From the NCBI GenBank assembly GCA_046047235.1, contig JBJOII010000033.1, forward strand, positions 5,141 to 69,140: a stretch of DNA of 64,000 nt. The letters run 5' to 3'. Each line of letters starts with the position of its first letter. The first letter of the stretch is position 1. This document shows, piece by piece, positions 1-9,431 of the stretch. The translations under genes and the position numbers were made by a program. A model generated the notes under the pieces. It saw only the letters and a list, made by a program, of their open reading frames with translations. It had not been told where the DNA came from and did no database searches. The DNA is from JBMTVN01 sp046047235 (GTDB lineage: Bacteria; Verrucomicrobiota; Verrucomicrobiia; Limisphaerales; JAHDYP01).

Positions 1-300
1 GGAGAGTAGGGCGTCGTCTACCTTGCGTTCGATTTCAACACGGTAGGTGACTGGCAGGCGTCTGATGGCGGCTGCAGCCCGGGTATGGGCGTGGGTATCT
101 GTGGTCAGCAGTTGGAGTCCGCTATCGCCATTACTGAGCAAGCTGAGAATGGGGTGTGAGCCATCCGATACCAGGTTGACCGGGGAGTCGTGTTGGGGGG
201 GCTGGTGCAGCACCGTTACGAGAGAGAGCAACGCAGAGATCTCCCGAGCCGATTCAGAGTCGGGTTTTGTAGCATCGGATGTCTTTGCATCTGCCAGCAT
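1..300 (-). CDS. Unknown protein, 3'-truncated by the window edge
   Basis: An open frame runs from an ATG at 298-300 to base 1 with no stop, giving 100 residues of an incomplete protein. It lies about 95 bases downstream of ubiD on the same strand. I do not recognise the family. The visible part is hydrophilic and ends in a basic stretch. Oddly, the same frame continues upstream through a short hydrophobic stretch (CGIFAAVMLADA) to a TAA at 322-324. Beyond that stop it continues to an ATG at 349-351 that begins MIFPLAWSA. Together these look like an export signal broken by one stop codon. Either translation starts at 300 and the protein is cytoplasmic, or this is a damaged exported protein. 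Coding status is likely but unproven. Confidence 0.45.
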   Translation of the reverse strand, partial: MLADAKTSDATKPDSESAREISALLSLVTVLHQPPQHDSPVNLVSDGSHPILSLLSNGDSGLQLLTTDTHAHTRAAAAIRRLPVTYRVEIERKVDDALLS

Positions 301-395
301 GACCGCGGCGAAGATGCCACATTAGGCACTCCATGCCAGAGGAAATATCATCACGTGTGGTTTTGCGGGGGTTTTGAGAGGTGCGAGCGGCCTGC

Positions 396-1919
396 TCAAA
401 AGCGCAGAGAGTCAATTTTCTGCCGGATCTCCGGGGGCATGGAGATCAGGGGTGGCCATTCGCGTTGGAATCCTTCTCCAGGCATTTTGCGAGTGGCGTC
501 GATCCCCATTTTTGAGCCGATTCCGACGGCGGGAGTGGCGTGGTCCAGGACGTCTGCGGGTCCCCGGCTGAGGAGGCTGTCCCTTTGGGGATCGGTATTG
601 GAGCAGATTCGGAATAGCACGGCGCTGGTGTTATGCACATCGACATCCTCATCGACGACGACGATGTATTTGCTGAACATCATCTGTCCCATGCCCCAGA
701 GGCCGTGCATGATTTTATAGGCCTGCATGGGGTAGGTTTTCTTGATGCTCACGAAGACGAGATTATGGAAGACTCCCTCGGCGGGCAGGGCGATATCCAC
801 GATTTCGGGGAAGTTCATACGGAAGACCGGGAGGAAGAGCCGGACTGAGGCTCCGCCCATGTAGAAGTCTTCCATGGGGGGGATGCCGACGATCGTGGCG
901 GGGTAGACCGCGTCTTTGCGGTGGGTGATGGCAGTGACGTGGAAGACGGGGTAGGGGTCGGGGAGCGTGTAGAAGCCGGTGTGATCTCCGAAGGGACCTT
1001 CTTCGCGGAGGGGTTCGAGGGGATCGATGTAGCCTTCGATCACGAAATCGGCGTTGGCGGGCACGAGAAGGTCGTTGGTTTCGCAGCGAACGAGTTCGAC
1101 GGATTTACGGCGCAGATATCCGGCGAGGAGGTATTCGTCGAGGCCGTCGGGCAGCGGGGCGGTAGCAGCGAAAGCGAACAGCGGGTCGCCTCCGAGGACA
1201 ATGGCAACCGGCATTCGGGTGCCTGTTTCGTAGTAACGGCGACCATGGCGAGCTCCGACTTTTTGGAGCTGCCAGTGCATGCCGGTGGTGCGGTCGTCGT
1301 AGATTTGGATGCGATACATGCCGACGTTGCGTTCGCCGGTATCCGGGTCCTGGGTCACAACGCTGGGCAGGGTCACGAAGCGGCCGCCGTCGTGTGGCCA
1401 GCATTTGAGGATTGGGAGGTCGAGCAGTGTGGGGGTAAGTCCTGTATGGGGTGGGGATTGGACTGACGGTGCTGGAGGCCAGGCTTCCGTGTGAGTTGGG
1501 GGGGCATCGAATTTCTGTATGACGTCCTTGCAGGGTCCGCTACGCACCTTTTTGGGTCTGGCGTGGCGGAGTTCGAGGGCGGTTCCGAGGAGTTTGACTG
1601 CGTCTTTGACTGAGGTGGGGGGCTTGGCCTTCATGAGGCTGCCCAATTCATTTGCTACGTCGTCGACTGAGTCGGCGCCGAGGGCGAGGGCCATCCGTTT
1701 CCAGGAGCCGAGCAGGTTGATGGCCAGCGGGAAGCGGCTGATTGTGCCGTTGACCGTGGGCTTTTCGATGAGGAGGGCCTTGCCGCCGCCGGGGGCTTTC
1801 ATCTGGCGGTCGGCGAGTTCGGTGATTTCCAGCTCTGTGGCGACCGGTTCACTCACGCGAATGAGTTCGCCGGTTTCCTGCAGTCGCTGGACGAACGCAC
1901 GGATGGAATCGAATGCCAT
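396..1919 (-). CDS. ubiD: UbiD-family prenyl-FMN-dependent decarboxylase
   Basis: UbiD-family non-oxidative decarboxylase (507 aa, close to the roughly 500 aa of E. coli UbiD). Known members use prenylated FMN to decarboxylate aromatic or unsaturated acids, typically 4-hydroxy-3-polyprenylbenzoate or a menaquinone/futalosine intermediate. The motif EEGPFGDHTGFY at residues 306-317 carries the acidic active-site residues, and the cofactor-binding stretch around NVGMYRIQ (198-205) is present. The start is the ATG in front of AFDSIRAF, 13 bases after the pyrE stop, so the two genes are probably co-transcribed. A proline-rich insertion of about 20 residues (roughly 140-165) seems extra compared with the E. 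coli protein. No ubiX flavin prenyltransferase is in this window. The physiological substrate cannot be told from sequence. Confidence 0.9.
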   Translation of the reverse strand: MAFDSIRAFVQRLQETGELIRVSEPVATELEITELADRQMKAPGGGKALLIEKPTVNGTISRFPLAINLLGSWKRMALALGADSVDDVANELGSLMKAKPPTSVKDAVKLLGTALELRHARPKKVRSGPCKDVIQKFDAPPTHTEAWPPAPSVQSPPHTGLTPTLLDLPILKCWPHDGGRFVTLPSVVTQDPDTGERNVGMYRIQIYDDRTTGMHWQLQKVGARHGRRYYETGTRMPVAIVLGGDPLFAFAATAPLPDGLDEYLLAGYLRRKSVELVRCETNDLLVPANADFVIEGYIDPLEPLREEGPFGDHTGFYTLPDPYPVFHVTAITHRKDAVYPATIVGIPPMEDFYMGGASVRLFLPVFRMNFPEIVDIALPAEGVFHNLVFVSIKKTYPMQAYKIMHGLWGMGQMMFSKYIVVVDEDVDVHNTSAVLFRICSNTDPQRDSLLSRGPADVLDHATPAVGIGSKMGIDATRKMPGEGFQREWPPLISMPPEIRQKIDSLRF

Positions 1920-1932
1920 GGGGGAGGTGCTT

Positions 1933-2499
1933 CTAACGGCTGCCGGGCTTGACTGCGGGTATGGAAGCGAGATCCGGGGGCAGAGCGTCGGGGGCGAAGG
2001 TCTCAACTTGCATCCTGAGCAGGCTGAACATGGGGACGCCGAGGTCCAGCGTACCGTTTGAGCGGTCGACGACGACGGCTACTGCCTGGATGTTGGCCTG
2101 ATGTTCCCGGGCGATTTCGAGGGTTTCCTGGACGCGGCCGCCTTTGGTGACCACATCCTCGACGATGGCTACTTGTTCGCCGGGGGTGATGCGGAATCCG
2201 CGTCTGAGGACGAGTTTGCCTTCTTCCTTTTCGACAAAGATGAATCGGCAGCCGAGCTGGCGGGCGACTTCCTGACCGATGACGAGGCCGCCCATGGCAG
2301 GGGCGATGACGGTGCGGATTTTGAGCTGCCGGATTCGGTTGGCGAGTGCGCCGCCCAGGTGCTCGACGATGGGCATTTCCTGGAGGGCTTGGGCGCATTG
2401 AAAGAACTGACGGCTATGCAGCCCGCTACGCAGGATGAAATGGCCTTCGAGGAGAGCCCCGGTTTGGCGGAAGACTTCCAGAACTTCGGTTTCTGTCAT
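1933..2499 (-). CDS. pyrE: Orotate phosphoribosyltransferase
   Basis: Cytoplasmic enzyme of de novo pyrimidine synthesis that joins orotate and PRPP to make orotidine 5'-phosphate. The 188-residue length is normal. The PRPP-binding signature VAIVEDVVTKGG is at residues 110-121, and the lysine-rich catalytic loop (FVEKEEGKLVLRRG) is at about 88-101. It is the first gene of a tight minus-strand pair with ubiD. A pyrimidine link recurs at 32.4 kb with carB. The region upstream (2500-2725) is shared with the divergent oxidoreductase gene. Confidence 0.93.
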   Translation of the reverse strand: MTETEVLEVFRQTGALLEGHFILRSGLHSRQFFQCAQALQEMPIVEHLGGALANRIRQLKIRTVIAPAMGGLVIGQEVARQLGCRFIFVEKEEGKLVLRRGFRITPGEQVAIVEDVVTKGGRVQETLEIAREHQANIQAVAVVVDRSNGTLDLGVPMFSLLRMQVETFAPDALPPDLASIPAVKPGSR

Positions 2500-2725
2500 T
2501 GGCGCGAATGTAAGGTGGCTTTGATTGAGGTCAAAGAGGAAAGCGTTGGGGGGAGGGAAAATTGAGGGGAGGCAGGTGTTCCGGCTTGTTGGAGCGGGCG
2601 GGTCGTGTGCGCCGGGGGATGTGAAAGTGAGCGTGTTCTTGCGGGAGCGCGAGACTTGGCCTAGAACAGTCCTCTTTCACGTTGAATCGTTGGTAGTCTG
2701 GTCGCGTCGAACCTGGGTGAATGGT

Positions 2726-4012
2726 ATGAGCGAGGATTTTGGGCAGCTGAATCGCAGGCAGTTTTTGGGGTCCATGGGCCTGGTTGGGGCAGGTCTGGCC
2801 GTTCCGGCGCTTCGTGTGCGGAGTGCGGGTATCGGTGAAGGCGTTCGCGAGGGAGTTCGGGTGGGGTGTATCGGGGTGGGAAACCAGGGCAAGCCCCTGA
2901 TGCTGCAGAACCACCTGAACGTGGTGGCGGTGTGCGATGTGGACCGCGTTCGGATGGAGTCGGCGAAGAAGGAAATAGAGTCGAGGACTGGGCGAAACTG
3001 TCAGGCTGAGGTTGACTACCGGAGGTTGTTGGACAGCAAGGAGCTGGATGCGGTTGTTGTGGCCACGCCCGACCATTGGCATGCCCTGCAGACCATTCAT
3101 GCGGTTCAGGCGGGGAAGCATGTCTACGTGGAGAAGCCGTTGAGTTTGGTGGTGGAGGAGGGGCGTTTGATGGTGGATCATGCGCGCAGAGCGAAGAGGA
3201 TCGTTCAGGTAGGCAGCATGCAACGATCTGACTCGAGGTTCCGTTTGGCTTGCGAGCTGGTCAGATCGGGGCGGATTGGCAAGTTGTTGACGGTTCAGGT
3301 CGGGCTTCCGGGGGTCAACTATGATGCGGGGCTGGTGCCTGACAGCGATCCCCCGGCCGAGCTGGACTACGAACTCTGGTTGGGACCGGCGCCGTATCGG
3401 CCTTACAACCGGAATCGTGTGCACTACAATTTTCGTTTCTTCTGGGATTATTCCGGAGGGCAGATGACCAACTGGGGGGCGCATCACTTGGACATTGCGC
3501 AGTGGGGGTTGGGAATGGATGAAAGCGGTCCATTGACGGTGGAGGGGCGGGGGGACCCTGATCCGGGGGGTGAGTATGAAGTGTTTAGCCAGGCGGAGAT
3601 CACCTACACGTATGCGAACGGGGTCCAGGTGCTTTGCGGGTTGGGTACGGGCATGAGGGGCGGGGTAACCTTTGAAGGGGATCGAGGATGGATTCATGTG
3701 AATCGCGGGAAGCTGGAATCCGATCCCAAAGATCTGGTGGAGGAACCCCTTAAGGACAGTGACGTGCATCTTTACCGGAGCGAGAACCACCACGACAACT
3801 GGTACGAGTGTATCAAGAGTGGTCGGCTGCCGATTTGCGACGTTGAAACGGGCCATCGATCCGCCACCGTTTGTCATTTGGGCAACATCGCCGCCCGGTT
3901 GGGGAGGAAACTGCAATGGGAGCCGGGGCGCGAGGAGATTCTGGGGGATGCGGAGGCTTCGAAGCTGCTCGGCAAGCTTTACCGCGCTCCTTGGCGTTTG
4001 CCGAAAGTCTAA
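2726..4012 (+). CDS. Tat-exported Gfo/Idh/MocA-family oxidoreductase
   Basis: NAD(P)-dependent sugar oxidoreductase family (428 aa). Residues 10-15 (RRQFLG) with the following hydrophobic stretch form a twin-arginine signal, so it is probably exported folded with its cofactor. A Rossmann glycine motif follows at 47-55 (GCIGVGNQG), and the family EKP motif is at 136-138. The start was chosen at the ATG that places the Tat motif close to the N-terminus; upstream in-frame codons do not look protein-like. The stop TAA overlaps the ATG of the next gene by one base (TAATG), so the two are translationally coupled. Exported relatives act on glycosides, often by oxidation at C3, which fits the DUF1080 partner. 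The exact substrate is unknown. Confidence 0.88.
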   Translation: MSEDFGQLNRRQFLGSMGLVGAGLAVPALRVRSAGIGEGVREGVRVGCIGVGNQGKPLMLQNHLNVVAVCDVDRVRMESAKKEIESRTGRNCQAEVDYRRLLDSKELDAVVVATPDHWHALQTIHAVQAGKHVYVEKPLSLVVEEGRLMVDHARRAKRIVQVGSMQRSDSRFRLACELVRSGRIGKLLTVQVGLPGVNYDAGLVPDSDPPAELDYELWLGPAPYRPYNRNRVHYNFRFFWDYSGGQMTNWGAHHLDIAQWGLGMDESGPLTVEGRGDPDPGGEYEVFSQAEITYTYANGVQVLCGLGTGMRGGVTFEGDRGWIHVNRGKLESDPKDLVEEPLKDSDVHLYRSENHHDNWYECIKSGRLPICDVETGHRSATVCHLGNIAARLGRKLQWEPGREEILGDAEASKLLGKLYRAPWRLPKV

Positions 4013-5484
4013 TGAAAACCAAGCTGATGGAAAAGTGGGCTCCGGTGCTTGTTCTGGCTGGTGTGATGAGCGTTGTGCAGGTCGTGCCAGCGGCGGACCC
4101 GGGCTGGGAGGAGCTCTTTGACGGACGGACGTTACGGGGCTGGCAGGCGGCGGAGCATCCGGAGTCTTTTAGTGTGGTGGACGGCTCGATTGTGTGTGTG
4201 GGGGAGCGTGCGCATTTGTTTTATGAGGGTGTTGGGGGTTCCGCTTCATTTCAGGATTTTGAGCTTCAGGCAGAAGTCATGACACGGCCGGGGGCGAACT
4301 CCGGGATCTATTTTCACACGGCGTATCAGGATAGCGGCTGGCCTGACCTGGGCTTTGAGGTGCAGGTGAACAACAGCCAGAAGCAGCATGGGGATTATCT
4401 CGAGTTGAAGAAGACGGGGAGCCTGTACGGTGTGCGCAATGTGCACAAGGTCCTGATGCCGGACAACGAATGGTTCCGGGTTGGGGTGCATGTGCGTGGT
4501 CGTAATGTACAGGTGAGGTTGAATGAGCAGCTGGTGGTGGATTACTGGCAGCCGCTGCAGGACGTGAGTTTATCGGCGGGCAGCCTGATGAGGCTGGGAC
4601 GAGGGACATTTGCGCTCCAGTGCCATGATCCTGAGAGTCGGGTATACTACCGTAATCTCCGGGTCCGGAGGCTTCAGGGCGCCGGGACTGCGCCCGCGGA
4701 GGAACCGGTGGTGGATGCGGCTTACGTGCGTCAGCTTGAGCTGGCGGAGGAGAATTTCCCGTTGATCAACCTTCATGCGCATTTGAAGGGCGGGTTGACG
4801 CTGGACGAAGTGGTTGCGGACTGGCTGGCGACGGGGATCAACTATGGCATCGCGGTGAATTGCGGGGTGGGGTTTCCCGTGACCAACGATGCTGCGGTCT
4901 TCGAGTTTGCGGATCAGGTCCGGGGTGCTCCGGTGTTCCTCGCCATGCAGGCTGAGGGGCGGGAGTGGGTAAACATGTTCTCGAGGGAGGCCCGCCGCAG
5001 GTTTGACTACGTGTTCACCGATTCCATGACTTTCACGGATGCGCGGGGAAAGCGAACGCGGCTTTGGATGCCTGATGAAGTGTATGTGGGTGATCCTGAG
5101 GCGTTCATGGATTATCTGGTGAAGCAGGCGGTGGCGATTCTCTCCAACGAGCCCATTGATGTTTATGTGAATCCAACATTTCTGCCGGAGGAGATTGCGG
5201 GAGACTATGACCGGCTCTGGACGGACGATCGCATGATGCAGGTGATTCGTGCGGCGGTGGATCATGAGGTGGCGATTGAGATCAACGGCCGCTACCGGTT
5301 ACCCGGCGAGCGTTTCATTCGGATGGCGAAGGAGGCAGGCGCGAAATTTACTTTCGGGACCAATAACGGAGGTCGCGACCTGGGATCCCTGGACTACTGT
5401 CTGGAGATGCAGCGCGAGTGCGGACTGCAATGGCAGGACATGTTTGTCCCGGGTGTGACGGCGTTGGCGAAGGCGCATCGATAA
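4012..5484 (+). CDS. Exported DUF1080 domain fused to a PHP-like hydrolase domain
   Basis: 490 aa. A signal peptide (1-27) is followed by a DUF1080/3-keto-disaccharide hydrolase-type jelly roll at about 30-225 (ELFDGRTLRGWQ opening; NSGIYFHT and DLGFEVQV core strands). A second domain at about 250-485 resembles the PHP/amidohydrolase type: INLHAHLKGG carries H255 and H257, and later EINGRYRLPGERFIRMAKEAG and KFTFGTNN echo the family's late metal-site motifs, with Asn where Asp is usual. DUF1080 relatives hydrolyse or eliminate 3-keto-glycosides, so coupling to the upstream oxidoreductase suggests sequential oxidation and cleavage in the periplasm. The role of the PHP-like half is unknown. The start overlaps the upstream stop by one base. 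Confidence 0.85.
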   Translation: MKTKLMEKWAPVLVLAGVMSVVQVVPAADPGWEELFDGRTLRGWQAAEHPESFSVVDGSIVCVGERAHLFYEGVGGSASFQDFELQAEVMTRPGANSGIYFHTAYQDSGWPDLGFEVQVNNSQKQHGDYLELKKTGSLYGVRNVHKVLMPDNEWFRVGVHVRGRNVQVRLNEQLVVDYWQPLQDVSLSAGSLMRLGRGTFALQCHDPESRVYYRNLRVRRLQGAGTAPAEEPVVDAAYVRQLELAEENFPLINLHAHLKGGLTLDEVVADWLATGINYGIAVNCGVGFPVTNDAAVFEFADQVRGAPVFLAMQAEGREWVNMFSREARRRFDYVFTDSMTFTDARGKRTRLWMPDEVYVGDPEAFMDYLVKQAVAILSNEPIDVYVNPTFLPEEIAGDYDRLWTDDRMMQVIRAAVDHEVAIEINGRYRLPGERFIRMAKEAGAKFTFGTNNGGRDLGSLDYCLEMQRECGLQWQDMFVPGVTALAKAHR

Positions 5485-5695
5485 CCGGGCGGTGCTCTCT
5501 CAATGGCGTTTACCGGGATCGGGGTGGATTCTCCGCTCCTGCCGCATGGTGGCCCTCTCGCCGGTTTTTGGGGACAAGCACCCCTTGGCGACGCTTTTGG
5601 GGCTGTCGATTTGAATCGACAAGTGTTGTTGCCTCCCCTTGAAGTATCAGGCTCCGTCTTAATTCAGGCGGGTGAGTTTTTAGGATACGAGAAGC

Positions 5696-8600
5696 ATGAA
5701 CAGCAGTTCCAAGGATAAGGCGGAATCGAGTTCGGGATCCCTTGCCGGGCGGGGTGACTGGGGGCGGGTTAAGCAGGGGGCAGCCCTTGCGGGTGTTTGC
5801 AGTGGGTTGGCGAAAACGACAGGCTTTTCCGTCCTTTTGTGGCGGGCACTGTTCATTCTGGCATCCGGATTATTCGGGCTTGGGGCGGTGGCATATGGAG
5901 TGTTGTGGGGGGTGATGAAGAATGATCCGTTGCCGGACGAGCGGGTGGAGCCTCTTTTTCGTCGAATCGACTGGGTGACTGCGGGTGTGACGACTGCGGT
6001 TGTTCTTCTGGGCTACCTTTTCACTCTGGCGCCTGATCTGACCCTGGAGGATTCCGGGGAGTTGGCGGTGGGTTCCTTTTATGCCGGTGTTCCGCATCCT
6101 CCGGGCTATCCGGTTTGGACGATTTACACTTGGCTGTTTACGGTTCTGCTGCCCTTCTCAAACATTGCGTGGAGGGTTGCGGTATCATCCGCGGTAGCGG
6201 CCGCGTTTTCTTGTGGTCTGGTTGCATTAATTGCGTCCAGGGGCTGCAGCCTGATCCTGGAAAGTCTCGAGGAGTTCCGTCAGTTGGCGCGACGGTGGGA
6301 GAATGCCTTGTGCATGAGTGCGGGCTATGTCGCCGGCATGTTGATTGGCTTTAACGGGTTTCTTTGGAGTCAGGCGGTCATTGTCGAAGTTTACACCCTG
6401 AGCTTGCTGTCTTTCATGGTGACCATGGCGACGTTGCTGCGCTGGATCTATGCCCAGGACCAGCTGCGCTACCTATACCTGTCGCTCTTCATGTTTGGCA
6501 TTTGCGTGACCAACCATCAGACGCTGATTGTTGCGGCCATGGGGATCGAGCTGGGGATTGCAGCTGCGCGTCCGCGTTTGGGGCGGGATTTGTTTGCCAT
6601 CAACAGCATTCTGTTTCTCTTTGGCCTGCTGGCGAAGTCGCGTCACTGGGTGACTGCCTTTGAGCAGAACGGCCCGCTCTACGCCATTTTCCTGCTCATC
6701 GGCATAGGGTCCATCGCTGCCTATGCTTACCTGGCATTCAGGACCGGTGAACTGGTGCATCGGCAGACGATGTCGATTGGCATCTGCATGGGGTTGTTCT
6801 GGATTCTCGGGGCATCGCTTTACTTCTACATGCCCCTGGCTTCGATGACGAATCCCCCGATGAACTGGGGATATGCGCGGACATGGGAGGGCTTTCTGCA
6901 TGCTCTGACTCGAGGTCAGTATGAGCGGACGAATCCGACGAGTGATTTGGGTCGGTTCATGGACCAGTTGTCGATGTTGTTGGACGGGGCGGTGGATGAA
7001 TTCAACCTGGTTTACCTGGTGATTGCTTTGCTGCCGTTCTTTTTCTTCATGCGGATGAAGCAGCGGGAGAAGGCCTGGTTGCTGGGTTTGGTGGGCATGT
7101 ATCTCTGTCTTGCGGTGCTGTTGATTGTCTTGCTGAATCCGGCGGCTGATCGGCAGAGCCGGGAGATGAACCGGGTGTTCTTCGTTGCCTCGCACGTGAT
7201 GATCTCCCTGTGTGTCGCCTATGGGCTGGCGATCTTCGGGGCCCTGCTGGCGACCCAGTATAAGGATTACCGGTCCCTCGCGGTTTATGGTGGGGCCGTG
7301 GCTTCGGCCATGGCCTTGTTTGCTGTCACGGTGACTTTTGCGAACGAGCAGGAGTCGATGATGGCTTCGTGGGGTTTGTTCAGCCTTTCGCCGAGCTGGG
7401 ATCCGCTTGTCCGGTTTACCAGCGTCTTCATTCTGGTGCTGGCCGTGGGTGCAACCGCGCTTTTTATTTTCTCGAAGGAGCGCATCTCACTGGCGGCGCT
7501 CATCGCCGTGTTCGTGGTCATGCCGGTGGAGTCGATCCTGTCGCATTGGTCGGACAACGAGCAACGCGGGCACCTGTTCGGCTTTTGGTTTGGTCACGAC
7601 ATGTTTGAGCCGCCTTTCGAGCTCTATCCCTCGATGGAGGAGAATGCGATCCTGTTTGGGGGGACGGATCCGGGCAGGTTCTGTCCCACTTACATGATCT
7701 TCTGCGAGAGCTTTCTGCCGGCCCGGTGCAAGCGGGACCCGGAGTTTGATCGTCGGGATGTGTATATTATTACTCAGAACGCCCTGGCAGATCAGACTTA
7801 CCTGAGCTACATCCGGGCGCACTACTTCCGCAGTTCGCAGGTGGATACCCCCTTTCTGCAGGGGATGGTTGGTGGAATTCAGGAGAAGTTGATGGATCGG
7901 GACCAATTGGAGCGGAAGTACTCAGGCATGGCCCATCGCACCAATGGATTGGCCAAGGCAGTGGGTGGTTTGAAGACGATCCTAAGGCCGATCGACAACG
8001 TGATCACCGAGTGGGGTGCAGGTGTGGAGAAGGCGAGGCGTGAGGAGGGGGTTTATCCGCCCAAGGAGATTTACACCCCGACCCTGGAGGATCATGGGCG
8101 CTGCATGGCGGACTATTTTTCGGACGCGGACCGTCGTCGGCAGCTCGGGCAATTGAAGCCTGGTGAAAACGTAGCCATTGGGTCGGACGGCAAGCTGCAG
8201 GTTGCGGGGCAGGTATCGGTGATGGCGATCAACGGTTTGTTGACGAAAGTGATTTTTGACAACAACCCGGACAACGAGTTCTACGTGGAGGAGAGTTTTC
8301 CTCTCGACTGGATGTTCCCGCATCTCGAGCCGTTTGGGATCATCATGAAGATTAATCGCGATCCCCTGGTGGAGATGACGCAGGAGCAGGTGGACCGCGA
8401 CCACGAGTTTTGGAGCCAGTATTCCGAGCGTCTGATTGGCAACTGGATCACGTATGATACGCCAGCCTCCGAGATTTGTGACTTTGCCGTGAGGGTATAT
8501 GAGCGAAAGAACTACGATGGCTTTTTGGGTGATCGCAAATTCGCCCGGGACAAGCAGGCGCAGAAGTCATTCTCGAAGCTGAGGAGTTCCATTGGCGGTC

Positions 8601-9361
8601 TTTATCTCTGGCGCATGAACAACATTCAGAATCCGGAGGAGAATGCACGGATGCTGAAAGAGGCCGAGTTTGCCTTGAAGCAGGCGTTCGCGTTTTGCCC
8701 GTACAGCCCTGAGGCGGTCTACCGCTACACTGATTTGCTGGCCCGCTCCGGACGACTGGAAGATGCGGAACGTGTGGCGGAAACATGCTTGCGATTCGAT
8801 CAGGACAACCCGTCGATTCAGGGCTTGCTGTTTCAAGTGCAGCAGATTCGTCAGGGCAGGGTGGCCCTGGCTGATCCATCGACCTCCACGAGCCAGGTTG
8901 ATCTGGCGAATCTGGAGCAGGAATACGCGGCTAACCCTGCGAATGGCGACGTGGCGTTCCGGTTGGCCAGTCAGTATTTGAAGCAAGGCAAGAGCGATGC
9001 AGCGGTCAAGGTGCTTGACGACCTGGGGAGCCGGCCTGATGCGGATCTCAACACGGTGCTCTCGGTGGCTACAGTATTTGCCCAGCTGGGCAAGGGGCAG
9101 CTTCTGGAGAAGATGCTGGCGAGGATGGTTGCGCTGGCACCGGAGAACCCCGAAGCCTGGTATGATCTTGCCTCTACTCAGGCGGTCATGGGCAAGCCGG
9201 ACGAAGCGATGAAGAACCTGTTGCAGGCAATCCGGCTTTCGGATGCCCGGCGTCAACAGGACGCGAACGCGAGGGATCTGAGGCTGGATGCGATCACCAA
9301 CGGGGGGTTTGCCTCGCTGCGGGAGAGGGACGATTTCAAGTCAATGGTGAGCCCTCCCTAG
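5696..9361 (+). CDS. PspC-DUF2723-TPR multipass membrane protein
   Basis: 1,221 aa in three parts. Residues about 20-80 look like a PspC domain (VKQGAALAGVCSGLAKTTG, then a hydrophobic segment). Residues about 95-680 are a multipass DUF2723 region, which resembles GT-C glycosyltransferases; the early loop LEDSGELAVGSFYAGVPHPP carries the acidic pair typical of that fold. The C-terminal 250 residues contain tetratricopeptide-like helices with repeated leucine/alanine spacing and NP/NPE turns. A role in lipid-linked glycan or protein glycosylation is inferred, not shown. The gene stands alone on the plus strand, preceded by 211 bases with no recognised terminator. The fused PspC module is unusual and may link the enzyme to envelope stress. 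Confidence 0.8.
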   Translation: MNSSSKDKAESSSGSLAGRGDWGRVKQGAALAGVCSGLAKTTGFSVLLWRALFILASGLFGLGAVAYGVLWGVMKNDPLPDERVEPLFRRIDWVTAGVTTAVVLLGYLFTLAPDLTLEDSGELAVGSFYAGVPHPPGYPVWTIYTWLFTVLLPFSNIAWRVAVSSAVAAAFSCGLVALIASRGCSLILESLEEFRQLARRWENALCMSAGYVAGMLIGFNGFLWSQAVIVEVYTLSLLSFMVTMATLLRWIYAQDQLRYLYLSLFMFGICVTNHQTLIVAAMGIELGIAAARPRLGRDLFAINSILFLFGLLAKSRHWVTAFEQNGPLYAIFLLIGIGSIAAYAYLAFRTGELVHRQTMSIGICMGLFWILGASLYFYMPLASMTNPPMNWGYARTWEGFLHALTRGQYERTNPTSDLGRFMDQLSMLLDGAVDEFNLVYLVIALLPFFFFMRMKQREKAWLLGLVGMYLCLAVLLIVLLNPAADRQSREMNRVFFVASHVMISLCVAYGLAIFGALLATQYKDYRSLAVYGGAVASAMALFAVTVTFANEQESMMASWGLFSLSPSWDPLVRFTSVFILVLAVGATALFIFSKERISLAALIAVFVVMPVESILSHWSDNEQRGHLFGFWFGHDMFEPPFELYPSMEENAILFGGTDPGRFCPTYMIFCESFLPARCKRDPEFDRRDVYIITQNALADQTYLSYIRAHYFRSSQVDTPFLQGMVGGIQEKLMDRDQLERKYSGMAHRTNGLAKAVGGLKTILRPIDNVITEWGAGVEKARREEGVYPPKEIYTPTLEDHGRCMADYFSDADRRRQLGQLKPGENVAIGSDGKLQVAGQVSVMAINGLLTKVIFDNNPDNEFYVEESFPLDWMFPHLEPFGIIMKINRDPLVEMTQEQVDRDHEFWSQYSERLIGNWITYDTPASEICDFAVRVYERKNYDGFLGDRKFARDKQAQKSFSKLRSSIGGLYLWRMNNIQNPEENARMLKEAEFALKQAFAFCPYSPEAVYRYTDLLARSGRLEDAERVAETCLRFDQDNPSIQGLLFQVQQIRQGRVALADPSTSTSQVDLANLEQEYAANPANGDVAFRLASQYLKQGKSDAAVKVLDDLGSRPDADLNTVLSVATVFAQLGKGQLLEKMLARMVALAPENPEAWYDLASTQAVMGKPDEAMKNLLQAIRLSDARRQQDANARDLRLDAITNGGFASLRERDDFKSMVSPP

Positions 9362-9431
9362 GGCGCGAACCCTTGAGGCGCAGGCAGTCTGCGCTCCGCG
9401 GAATGGGCTGGGTGAACTCAACCTTTGAGGT

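Noticed and set aside
2531..3916. 461-residue minus-strand frame opposite the oxidoreductase
   Set aside because: It lies wholly within a recognised gene, is rich in His/Pro/Arg, and has no motif.
9374..9400. Hairpin (GGCGCAG...CTGCGCT) as terminator after the DUF2723 gene
   Set aside because: No T-tract follows and the stem is short.
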